Source: Muricomes sp. (GTDB taxonomy: Bacteria; Bacillota; Clostridia; Lachnospirales; Lachnospiraceae). Taken from it: a DNA stretch of 5,135 bases. The stretch covers positions 1-5,135 of the forward strand of contig JAHHTM010000117.1 of the NCBI GenBank assembly GCA_020024675.1, written 5' to 3'. The notes under the pieces were generated by a model. The model was not told the DNA's origin. It ran no database searches and saw only the letters and a program-made list of their open reading frames with translations. Of this stretch, positions 1-5,135 are shown piece by piece. Each line of letters starts with the position of its first letter. The stretch's first letter is position 1. The position numbers and the translations under genes were made by a program.

Positions 1-2
1 AG

Positions 3-188
3 AAGAAGCTGTATGCTGTCGTTATGGAGCTGCCGGAAAAGCAGGTCAAGCGAATCTATGCTCATTTTTATCTTGGCATGAGCAAGGCAGAGATTGCCCG
101 GCAAGAGGGTGTCGCTGAGAATGCCGTTCGGGAAAGTATTAACCGTGGTTTAAAGCATCTTGCTGATCAGATGGAGGAATATAAATAG
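3..188 (+). CDS. C-terminal part of a sigma-70 family (region 4) helix-turn-helix protein, 5'-truncated by the window edge
   Basis: The open frame enters from outside the window and ends at TAG 186-188, giving 61 visible residues. They begin KKLYAVVMELPEKQVKRIY and contain a region-4-like helix-turn-helix: LPEKQVKRIYAHF leads into MSKAEIARQEGV (recognition by an AEIA-type first helix), a turn, then AENAVRESINRGLKHL as second helix. The 'L-P-x-x-x-x-x-I-x-x-x-F-x-x-G-x-S-x-x-E-I-A' pattern is that of sigma-70 region 4.2, which binds the -35 promoter element. Whether this is a working sigma factor or a regulator borrowing the fold cannot be told, because any region 2 would lie upstream of the window. 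Similar short sigma-like proteins are common in Tn916/Tn1549-type conjugative elements of Clostridia (family knowledge, recalled). Its hand-counted GC is 86 of 186 (46%), well above the downstream operon. A terminator follows its stop by six bases, so it ends its own transcription unit. Confidence 0.8.
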   Translation, partial: KKLYAVVMELPEKQVKRIYAHFYLGMSKAEIARQEGVAENAVRESINRGLKHLADQMEEYK

Positions 189-194
189 GGATAA

Positions 195-229
195 AACAAG
201 GGCTACCGTGAAACACGGTAGCCCTTGTT
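195..229 (+). terminator. Perfect 16-bp hairpin, terminator of the sigma-like gene
   Basis: The arms 195-210 (AACAAGGGCTACCGTG) and 214-229 (CACGGTAGCCCTTGTT) are exact reverse complements with a three-base AAA loop. The hairpin starts six bases after the stop at 188. The A-rich 5' edge and the TTGTT 3' edge are part of the stem, so the trailing U tract is short and interrupted; this makes it a strong hairpin with a weak tail. It should insulate the downstream operon from read-through of the sigma-like gene. Confidence 0.82.
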
Positions 230-314
230 AGTACAGTGCATGACTTGCAGATTCTGTGTTTTCTTGTCTTAAACAAGAAGAGGAACCTAAATTTATTCTA
301 AGATCATAGCTCTA

Positions 315-339
315 GCTTATAAGCGGAAAATGAGCTTAT
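315..339. repeat. Palindrome plus repeated half-site upstream of the promoter, possible operator
   Basis: GCTTATAAGC at 315-324 is a perfect 10-base palindrome. Its half-site AGCTTAT (314-320) recurs at 333-339, 19 bases along. ATAAGC 319-324 and GCTTAT 334-339 could also pair as a small hairpin with a nine-base loop. It lies about 40 bases upstream of the -35 candidate, where an activator or upstream operator might bind. This is only a pattern; no known operator was recognised. Confidence 0.25.
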
Positions 340-380
340 TATCGCTAAGAATTGAGCAAAGAAAGTAAATATGGAAGTAA

Positions 381-409
381 TTGCTATTATACCGATAATG
401 CGATACAAT
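381..409 (+). promoter_or_regulatory. Candidate sigma-A type promoter for the nuclease-helicase operon
   Basis: TTGCTA (381-386) matches the -35 consensus at four of six bases, and TACAAT (404-409) matches the -10 consensus at five of six, separated by an ideal 17-base spacer. Transcription would begin near 416, leaving a leader of roughly 225 bases before the GTG start at 640. Weaker alternatives nearer the gene (for example TTGCTT 503-508 with TATAAA 528-533, spacer 19) cannot be excluded. Confidence 0.5.
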
Positions 410-525
410 AAAATTGGTAAAATACAAAAGAAATTGTTAATTAACCATAGGTTTTATATATAAATGGCATTATGGCGTATTTCTGTTTCTGGTTTGTGTC
501 GGTTGCTTTTTATGAGAAATACAAA

Positions 526-594
526 ACTATAAAAATATCACACACCTTTAGATGTTTTTGGAAATCACTATAAAGTAAAGTTCTATAGTATAAA
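526..594. repeat. Three A(C/G)TATAAA octamers with near-helical spacing
   Basis: ACTATAAA occurs at 526-533 and 567-574, and AGTATAAA at 587-594. Starts are 41 and 20 bases apart, close to four and two turns of the helix. The last two copies also contribute to an inverted repeat ACTATA (567-572) / TATAGT (584-589). They lie just before the ribosome binding site of the nuclease gene. They could be a protein-binding array, but the AT-rich background makes chance occurrence a real possibility. Confidence 0.2.
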
Positions 595-623
595 CCAAAT
601 AAGGGCAGCACAAAATTTACATA

Positions 624-631
624 AAGGGGAG
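624..631 (+). promoter_or_regulatory. Ribosome binding site supporting the GTG start of the nuclease gene
   Basis: The purine run AAGGGGAG ends eight bases before the GTG at 640-642. No ATG sits at a better distance in this frame, and the N-terminus it gives (MKITRIHVNNYRIL) is the usual first strand of an OLD/RecF-like ATPase, so the GTG start is preferred. Confidence 0.75.
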
Positions 632-639
632 ATTTCATT

Positions 640-2814
640 GTGAAAATTACGAGAATTCATGTTAACAATTACCGTATATTGCAGAATTTCGACTTTGATC
701 TTGAGGACGAGCTATCACTTGTGATAGGAAAAAACAATTGCGGAAAAACCTCTTTATTGTCTATTTTAGAAAAATTTATTGGGACACAAAGTTCTACAAA
801 TAATTTCTCATACGATGATTTCAATAGCACATTTCAAGATGTTCTGTACTCATTTGTAAGTGAGGAAGATAAAGATTGGAACGATGTAGCAATTAAAGGA
901 ATTGAGCTTTTACTCTACATTCAGTATGATGAAAAGGATAATTTAGCAAATATTCAGCCATTAATACTTGATCTAGATCCCAATAATAATATGGTTGTTA
1001 TAAAATTTGAATATATGCTGAGTCCAACAAAACTAAATCAGCTTAAAGAGGATTTCGATAGTTATATTCAAAGATATAAAGATCATAAGAAAAGTAAGAA
1101 CCAAGATGCTTTTGAGTCCTTTATAAAAACGCGACATAGAAAATATTTTGAATCCTATAGAAAAGCTGTGCTTTATGATGAAAAAACAAAGGAAGCATCA
1201 AACATAGAATATTCTATCCTGGATTCAAAGGATTTGGATCTGAGTAAAATAATTTGCTTCCGTTGCATCAGTGCGCGTAGAGATACAGTCAATAAAGAGG
1301 GAGACAGTACATTATCGCAACTATCCAGTCGATACTACGAAAAAACAAAATCTGATCAAGAGAATCCAGAGGTAATTGAATTTGAAGGAACATTGCAAAA
1401 CACAGACGAAACTTTAACAGGCGTATATGAAGGTCTGTTCAAAAATGTCATTGATAAAATAAAAAAGTTTGGTGGCATACGCGAAAGCGAAACAGTTGTG
1501 CGGATTATATCGTCATTAAGCCAGCAACAACTACTAAAAGGAAATACAACAGTTGTATATCAAAATAACAATCATGAGTTACCTGAAAGTTATAATGGAT
1601 TAGGATATCTGAATTTAATTAGCATGATTATGGAAGTCGAAATCTATTTGGGAGATTTCTTAAAACAGAATGATAAAGCTAAGCGTCCCTCGGATATAAA
1701 TTTGCTTTTTATTGAAGAGCCGGAAGCACATACACATCCTCAGTTGCAATACATTTTCATAAAGAATATAAAAGAGCTATTGACTGAAGGTATCTCCGAT
1801 GAAAACGGGAATGCATTGGTTAACTTGCAGACAATTATCACTACACATTCTTCTCATATAGTAGCAGAATGTGATTTCGATGATATAAAATATTTCAGAA
1901 GAGTGAGCAGCACTAATGTCATTTCAAAGAATTTAAAGCAGCTTGAGATTGAATATAAAAACGAAAAAAATCCAGATCATAACCATTTTAAGTTTCTTAA
2001 GCAATATTTAACGTTAAATTGTGCAGAGATATTCTTTGCTGATAAGGTCATTCTATATGAAGGTGAAACAGAAAATATCCTGCTTCCAGCTATGCTGAAA
2101 AAAGTTGATGAAGAGCATCCAACGAAAGATGAAGTACCAATGTTGTCACAAAATATATCTCTTATAGCCAGTGGGGCATACTCACAAATATTTGATAAGT
2201 TCTTGGCTTTTGTTGGAATTAAGACCTTAATCATTACAGATATTGATGCTGGAGAAGAAGTAGTGAAACGTGATAAAAATGGAAACAACAGAACCAATAT
2301 AGAGGCGTGTTCAGTAGAAAGCGGAACACATACCTCAAATAACGCATTGAAGCACTATTACCAAAAGCCATTAAAAGAATATCTAGACAATGCGCAAGGA
2401 AGTGAACTTAACTTTTTTACAACGTTGCCCCTAAACGATAAAAGCCTAGACAAAGTAGAAAACAATTGGTGTACTTCGCCTACAGGCAATTTGATGATAG
2501 TGTATCAGACGAAAGAGGAAGATTATTATCCTCGAAGTTTTGAAGATGCATTCATTCAAATCAACAGAGAGTTCTTATCCAATACCATTAGTACATGGGA
2601 AAGTCTTAAAAATAAAGAAGATGTAACAGAAAAATATAAAAACGGAAACTATAAAAAAGATGCATATAAAGTTGCAACAACATGTGTTAAAAGTAAATCA
2701 TCATTTGCGCTTGATGTTTTATTGCATAGCGTTGCCAAAGATAACTGTACATATTCCAATTGGGAAATACCGCCTTACATTGAGGAGGGGCTGATATGGC
2801 TGAGAAAGAATTAG
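640..2814 (+). CDS. gajA: GajA-like OLD-family ATP-dependent endonuclease (ABC-type ATPase + TOPRIM), Gabija anti-phage system
   Basis: Predicted cytoplasmic DNA endonuclease of 724 aa. The N-terminal ABC/RecF-like ATPase has MKITRIHVNNYRIL as first strand, Walker A GKNNCGKT (30-37), a signature-like segment NGLGYLNL (319-326), Walker B LLFIEEPEAH (355-364) and a switch histidine in TTHSSH (401-406). Residues about 100-260 are a charged, largely helical insertion, placed where OLD proteins carry their dimerisation domain. The C-terminal TOPRIM nuclease has VILYEGETE (470-478, E474 and E478), the acidic pair DID (534-536), a YYPRSFEDAFI block (629-639) and a late lysine motif KSKSSFAL (684-691), matching the metal-binding acidic residues and conserved lysine of OLD nucleases. 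In characterised Gabija, nucleotide binding by the ATPase restrains DNA cutting until phage activity depletes nucleotides. The helicase gene overlaps its 3' end by 19 bases, the defining GajA-GajB arrangement. It is about 145 residues longer than reference GajA, and its GC (95 of 300 over 661-960) is low relative to the flanks. Family assignment is confident; the exact Gabija subtype is less so. Confidence 0.85.
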   Translation: MKITRIHVNNYRILQNFDFDLEDELSLVIGKNNCGKTSLLSILEKFIGTQSSTNNFSYDDFNSTFQDVLYSFVSEEDKDWNDVAIKGIELLLYIQYDEKDNLANIQPLILDLDPNNNMVVIKFEYMLSPTKLNQLKEDFDSYIQRYKDHKKSKNQDAFESFIKTRHRKYFESYRKAVLYDEKTKEASNIEYSILDSKDLDLSKIICFRCISARRDTVNKEGDSTLSQLSSRYYEKTKSDQENPEVIEFEGTLQNTDETLTGVYEGLFKNVIDKIKKFGGIRESETVVRIISSLSQQQLLKGNTTVVYQNNNHELPESYNGLGYLNLISMIMEVEIYLGDFLKQNDKAKRPSDINLLFIEEPEAHTHPQLQYIFIKNIKELLTEGISDENGNALVNLQTIITTHSSHIVAECDFDDIKYFRRVSSTNVISKNLKQLEIEYKNEKNPDHNHFKFLKQYLTLNCAEIFFADKVILYEGETENILLPAMLKKVDEEHPTKDEVPMLSQNISLIASGAYSQIFDKFLAFVGIKTLIITDIDAGEEVVKRDKNGNNRTNIEACSVESGTHTSNNALKHYYQKPLKEYLDNAQGSELNFFTTLPLNDKSLDKVENNWCTSPTGNLMIVYQTKEEDYYPRSFEDAFIQINREFLSNTISTWESLKNKEDVTEKYKNGNYKKDAYKVATTCVKSKSSFALDVLLHSVAKDNCTYSNWEIPPYIEEGLIWLRKN
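2783..2790 (+). promoter_or_regulatory. Strong ribosome binding site for the helicase, inside the nuclease gene
   Basis: AGGAGG (2783-2788), extended to AGGAGGGG, stands seven bases before ATG 2796 and lies within the last ten codons of the nuclease frame. It fixes the helicase start and implies that translation of the two genes is coupled, which suits proteins made for one complex. Confidence 0.85.
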
Positions 2815-4751
2815 AAAAAAATCCTGAATTGAACGAAATCCTCAATCACATTAGAAAAGGGCATAACTTTTTGTTGAGTGGTGGCGCTGGCAGCGGAAAA
2901 ACTTACTCTTTAGTCGAAGTACTTCAAAATGTAGCAATCGAATATCCTTCAGCTGAGATAGCATGTATTACATATACTAATGCGGCAGCAAAAGAAATTA
3001 AAAATAGAGCAAGTATTAAAAATTTAAGAGTTTCTACAATTCACGATTTTTTATGGGATATGATTTGTAGATTTCAAAAAGAGGCAAAAAGTACTCTTCT
3101 AGAACTTATAAATGATCCAGCGGTTAAGATCCCTAATCCAAATCCAAATGAGAAATATACAAATACATTTGAAAATGGTATCCAATATAAAGAGTATGTA
3201 AGAATTGATCGTGGAGAAATTTCTCATGACGAGGTTTTAATTTTAGCCAATAGGATGTACTCTAAATATCCAAAACTCTGCGATTTGCTTCTAGACAAGT
3301 ATCAGTTTATCTTCGTAGATGAGTATCAAGATACGTCACCATTAGTAGTAGAAATTTTGCTTAAGTTTTTGCAAATGAGAACCAAGCAAAATATAATTGG
3401 ATTTTTTGGAGATTCAATGCAGTCGATATATGAACATGGAGTGGGAGATATTGATGACTATATTGGTGCTAATATAGTTTACAAAGTTGAGAAAAAGCAA
3501 AATAGGCGTAATCCGCAAGCTGTTATTAATCTTTCCAATGAGATAAGGACCGATGGTTTGGTGCAGGAGCCTTCTTCAGATATAACAGCACCCAATATGG
3601 AAAATGGGAAAGTAAAACAAGGCACTGCCAGATTCCTGTATTCTAAAGATTTTAATCTCGAATTAGTAAAAGCATCCAATGTAGTTGAAAACTGGGATTT
3701 TACAGATTCTAAAGAGACCAAAGAATTGCGACTTACTCATAACCTTATTGCAGATGAAGCTGGTTTTTCTAAATTGATGGAAATCTATGACAAGGATCCC
3801 ATTATGAAATTCAAGGAAGAATTCAAAAGAAAAGCTAAGGAAACAGGTTTTGTCATTTGTGAAGAGGAATCTTTTGATACTGTTGTGAAAGCCATGGATT
3901 GGAAATATAAGAATGGAGATCGTAGAGGAAAAACACATCTACAAGTTCTTCTTGAGAATGAAGAAGCAAACTTCTTATATGATCATATAAAAGACTGGCC
4001 ATATGCTAAGGTTAAAAAAATTTATTTGGATAAGGAGAACTTGATTGATGACAATGCAGATTCTGATGGTTCCGTAAAGGAACCTAAGCGAGATTTTTTA
4101 ATACAACACCTATTTAAGATTCAAAATATTCTTTTTTTATACGAATCCAAGAATTATCATGAACTTATCAAAAAAATATCCTTTCCAATTTGTTCCATAC
4201 CAGATAAAAAGAGAGTGAAAGAATGTATTGACAAGTTAAAGCAGCAAGCAACGGGAACGATAGAAAGTGTTATTCAGTACGCCGATGCAGAACATTTATG
4301 TGTTATTGACGATAAATTGAAAAAATTTATAGAGAATAATGAATACTTGTATTGGCGTGTAAAGAATGTAGCATTCTCAGAATTTCAGAAATTATATGAA
4401 TACCTTGAAGGCTATATGCCGTTTTCAACACAACACAAAATAAAAGGACTTGAGTTCAGGGATGTTTTAATCATTCTACATAATGGCGGATGGAATAATT
4501 ATAATTTTGAATATTTATTTGATCCAGATATTCAAGAAACGCTAACTTCAGCGCAGAAAAAGAGCTATCCTAATATCCTAAACAGAACTAAAAAACTTTT
4601 TTATGTGTGCTGTACCCGTGCTAAAGATAACTTGGTTGTTTATTATCCTGCCCCGTCCGCTGGTGTTATAAAAACTGCAGAGAATCTTTTCGGAAAAGAA
4701 AATTGCATTAACTTAGATTTGGAGAATGAGAATGTTGTAATGGCAAAATAG
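2796..4751 (+). CDS. gajB: GajB-like UvrD/Rep superfamily 1 DNA helicase, Gabija anti-phage system
   Basis: Predicted cytoplasmic SF1A helicase of 651 aa, partner of the nuclease encoded just upstream. Motifs in order: Walker A GGAGSGKT (29-36), Ia ITYTNAAAKEI (58-68), STIHDF (80-85), Walker B/motif II FVDEYQDTS (173-181), III GFFGDSMQSIY (202-212), IV-like QNRRNPQAVI (235-244), V STQHKIKGLEF (544-554) and VI LFYVCCTRAK (601-610), with R608 as probable arginine finger. All ATPase residues expected of UvrD/Rep proteins are present, so it looks active. The classical N-terminal Q motif is not evident: ELNEILNHI stands where a conserved glutamine would be expected. Residues about 250-540, between motifs IV and V, are an extended, charged region with a recognisable LRLTHNLIADEAGF segment (311-324); this largely accounts for it being about 157 residues longer than reference GajB. 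In Gabija, GajB docks on a GajA tetramer and is thought to respond to free DNA ends or single strands. The gene has its own strong ribosome binding site and ends 40 bases before a hairpin terminator. Alternative: a sister class 2 OLD-helicase system rather than Gabija proper. Confidence 0.85.
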   Translation: MAEKELEKNPELNEILNHIRKGHNFLLSGGAGSGKTYSLVEVLQNVAIEYPSAEIACITYTNAAAKEIKNRASIKNLRVSTIHDFLWDMICRFQKEAKSTLLELINDPAVKIPNPNPNEKYTNTFENGIQYKEYVRIDRGEISHDEVLILANRMYSKYPKLCDLLLDKYQFIFVDEYQDTSPLVVEILLKFLQMRTKQNIIGFFGDSMQSIYEHGVGDIDDYIGANIVYKVEKKQNRRNPQAVINLSNEIRTDGLVQEPSSDITAPNMENGKVKQGTARFLYSKDFNLELVKASNVVENWDFTDSKETKELRLTHNLIADEAGFSKLMEIYDKDPIMKFKEEFKRKAKETGFVICEEESFDTVVKAMDWKYKNGDRRGKTHLQVLLENEEANFLYDHIKDWPYAKVKKIYLDKENLIDDNADSDGSVKEPKRDFLIQHLFKIQNILFLYESKNYHELIKKISFPICSIPDKKRVKECIDKLKQQATGTIESVIQYADAEHLCVIDDKLKKFIENNEYLYWRVKNVAFSEFQKLYEYLEGYMPFSTQHKIKGLEFRDVLIILHNGGWNNYNFEYLFDPDIQETLTSAQKKSYPNILNRTKKLFYVCCTRAKDNLVVYYPAPSAGVIKTAENLFGKENCINLDLENENVVMAK

Positions 4752-4769
4752 TCGTTATATAAATTTTGC

Positions 4770-4790
4770 GGTAACAATTATATGGTTACC
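4770..4790. repeat. Small 6-bp inverted repeat after the helicase gene
   Basis: GGTAAC (4770-4775) and GTTACC (4785-4790) are exact reverse complements with a nine-base loop. No T tract follows, so it is unlikely to terminate by itself. It directly abuts the larger hairpin at 4792 and might be a transcript-end stabiliser or a remnant of the insertion junction; both are guesses. Confidence 0.35.
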
Positions 4791-4791
4791 T

Positions 4792-4828
4792 AAAGAGGCA
4801 GAGTATTGGGAAAATACTCTGCCTCTTT
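4792..4828. terminator. Perfect 16-bp hairpin, bidirectional terminator between convergent genes
   Basis: AAAGAGGCAGAGTATT (4792-4807) and AATACTCTGCCTCTTT (4813-4828) pair perfectly around a five-base loop. On the plus strand it follows the helicase stop by 40 bases and ends in TTTGTTT; on the minus strand it follows the small gene's stop by seven bases and ends in TTT. The tighter spacing suggests that it began as the terminator of the minus-strand gene and now also serves the operon. Confidence 0.85.
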
Positions 4829-4835
4829 GTTTGAG

Positions 4836-5093
4836 TTAATAATTTTCTAAGTCCACACTATGCTTCCCAGCTACCCTCTTCAAGTAATCCTCCAGCGTGC
4901 CGCCCAGCACCAGCTGAGCGTAGGACAGCGGATCGTTGTAAATGAGCCAGTCCATCTCTGCACGGGAGTAGATGGTGGTTTCAATGGAATCCTCTACCCC
5001 TGTGCAGTATATAGAAATCATACTGCGGTCACTGAACTTCAGTTCAACACAGCCAGTGTCAATATTAAATGAACAAGATAAAAGTTTGGGCAT
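4836..5093 (-). CDS. Small DUF6061-like protein of unknown function
   Basis: This 85-aa protein begins MPKLLSCSFNIDTGCVELKF and has a middle block EMDWLIYNDPLSYAQLVLGG (46-65) followed by a short charged tail. I recognise the pattern (short beta-rich start, 'DTGCVE', then 'LIYNDPLxYAxLxLxG') as that of DUF6061, a small family I recall from Clostridia and their conjugative elements; this is from memory and should be treated as moderately sure. No signal peptide, membrane segment or catalytic motif is visible, and no function can be assigned. The start is well supported: on the minus strand AAAGGAG (5101-5107) lies seven bases before the ATG. Hand-counted GC is 118 of 258 (46%), equal to the sigma-like gene on the other flank and unlike the operon between them. 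It is convergent with the operon, and the hairpin at 4792-4828 ends its transcript. Its promoter must lie at or beyond the right edge of the window. Confidence 0.75.
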   Translation of the reverse strand: MPKLLSCSFNIDTGCVELKFSDRSMISIYCTGVEDSIETTIYSRAEMDWLIYNDPLSYAQLVLGGTLEDYLKRVAGKHSVDLENY

Positions 5094-5135
5094 ATCAATA
5101 CTCCTTTACGATAGTTGTCAGTGGCTTACGAGTGT

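Larger units (their letters stand above)
230..639. other. 410-base AT-rich intergenic leader, no convincing gene
   Basis: No reading frame here has both a ribosome binding site and a believable protein. Visible elements are a 7-bp inverted repeat TTCTTGT/ACAAGAA (261-267 and 273-279, five-base loop), a palindrome GCTTATAAGC (315-324) with AGCTTAT repeated at 333-339, a promoter candidate at 381-409, a palindrome GTTAATTAAC (436-445) just after the expected start of transcription, an 8-bp inverted repeat GTATTTCT/AGAAATAC (477-484 and 515-522), and three A(C/G)TATAAA octamers at 526, 567 and 587. All are short and could arise by chance in DNA this AT-rich. The length is more than a simple promoter needs, so regulatory sites or a leader RNA are possible but unproven. 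Confidence 0.6.

Noticed and set aside
371..532. Two tandem tiny frames in the leader (371-463, 30 aa; 464-532, 22 aa)
   Set aside because: Neither has a credible ribosome binding site, the first begins upstream of the predicted transcription start, and the peptides show no recognisable feature. A leader peptide is not supported.
1977..2297. Minus-strand frame of 106 codons inside the nuclease gene
   Set aside because: It lies fully antisense to the TOPRIM region, has no family resemblance, and the plus-strand protein carries clear motifs at the same place.
3479..3938. Two overlapping minus-strand frames inside the helicase gene (80 and 91 codons)
   Set aside because: Both are antisense to a well-supported helicase gene, phenylalanine- and serine-rich as expected from reading lysine- and glutamate-rich coding DNA backwards, and resemble no known protein.
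640..4751. Alternative systems: PARIS, Septu, retron, AddAB/RecBCD-type repair
   Set aside because: PARIS and Septu do not pair their ATPase with a UvrD helicase. No reverse transcriptase is present for a retron. The nuclease is of the OLD TOPRIM type rather than the AddB/RecB type.
195..4828. Flanking direct repeats (att sites) around the operon
   Set aside because: I compared the regions beside the two hairpins by eye and found no shared direct repeat. The two 16-bp hairpins differ in sequence and are terminators, not element ends.
4860..5072. Plus-strand frame of 70 codons opposite the DUF6061-like gene
   Set aside because: It has no ribosome binding site, and the minus-strand frame has a good one together with a recognisable family pattern.
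1..5135. tRNA, rRNA, CRISPR array or insertion sequence
   Set aside because: No cloverleaf-like element, rRNA stretch, regularly spaced repeat array, transposase fragment or terminal inverted repeat was seen by eye.

Overview
The window suggests a low-to-moderate GC Gram-positive bacterium, most likely a gut-type Clostridia (Lachnospiraceae/Oscillospiraceae-like). This rests on strong AGGAGG-type ribosome binding sites, a GTG start, and two flanking genes (a sigma-70 region-4 protein and a DUF6061-like small protein) of kinds I associate with clostridial conjugative elements. The taxonomic and mobile-element readings are inference; no integrase, relaxase or att repeat lies in the window.

Layout: (1) positions 3-188 hold the C-terminal 61 codons of a sigma-70-like helix-turn-helix protein, followed by a perfect 16-bp terminator hairpin (195-229). 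(2) About 410 bases of AT-rich, apparently non-coding DNA follow, with one good promoter candidate (381-409) and several small palindromes and repeats. (3) A two-gene operon on the + strand, 640-4751, encodes a 724-aa OLD-family ATPase/TOPRIM nuclease and a 651-aa UvrD/Rep superfamily 1 helicase. The genes overlap by 19 bases, and the helicase ribosome binding site lies inside the nuclease gene. (4) A second perfect 16-bp hairpin (4792-4828) sits between the operon and a convergent small gene (4836-5093, minus strand).

The nuclease-helicase pair is the architecture of the Gabija anti-phage system (GajA + GajB), also described as class 2 OLD nucleases with a UvrD/PcrA/Rep-like partner. In that system GajA is a DNA-cutting enzyme gated by its nucleotide-binding ATPase domain, and GajB is a helicase that assembles with it; together they stop phage replication. 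Here both proteins keep every catalytic motif I can check, so the system looks intact. Both are clearly longer than the reference Gabija proteins (about 578 and 494 aa, from memory), so this may be an enlarged Gabija subtype or a sister system.

Hand-counted GC is about 46% in both flanking genes but about 32% in the first part of the nuclease gene (positions 661-960). With the two intact flanking terminators, this points to the defence operon being an acquired cargo placed neatly between two backbone genes of a mobile element.
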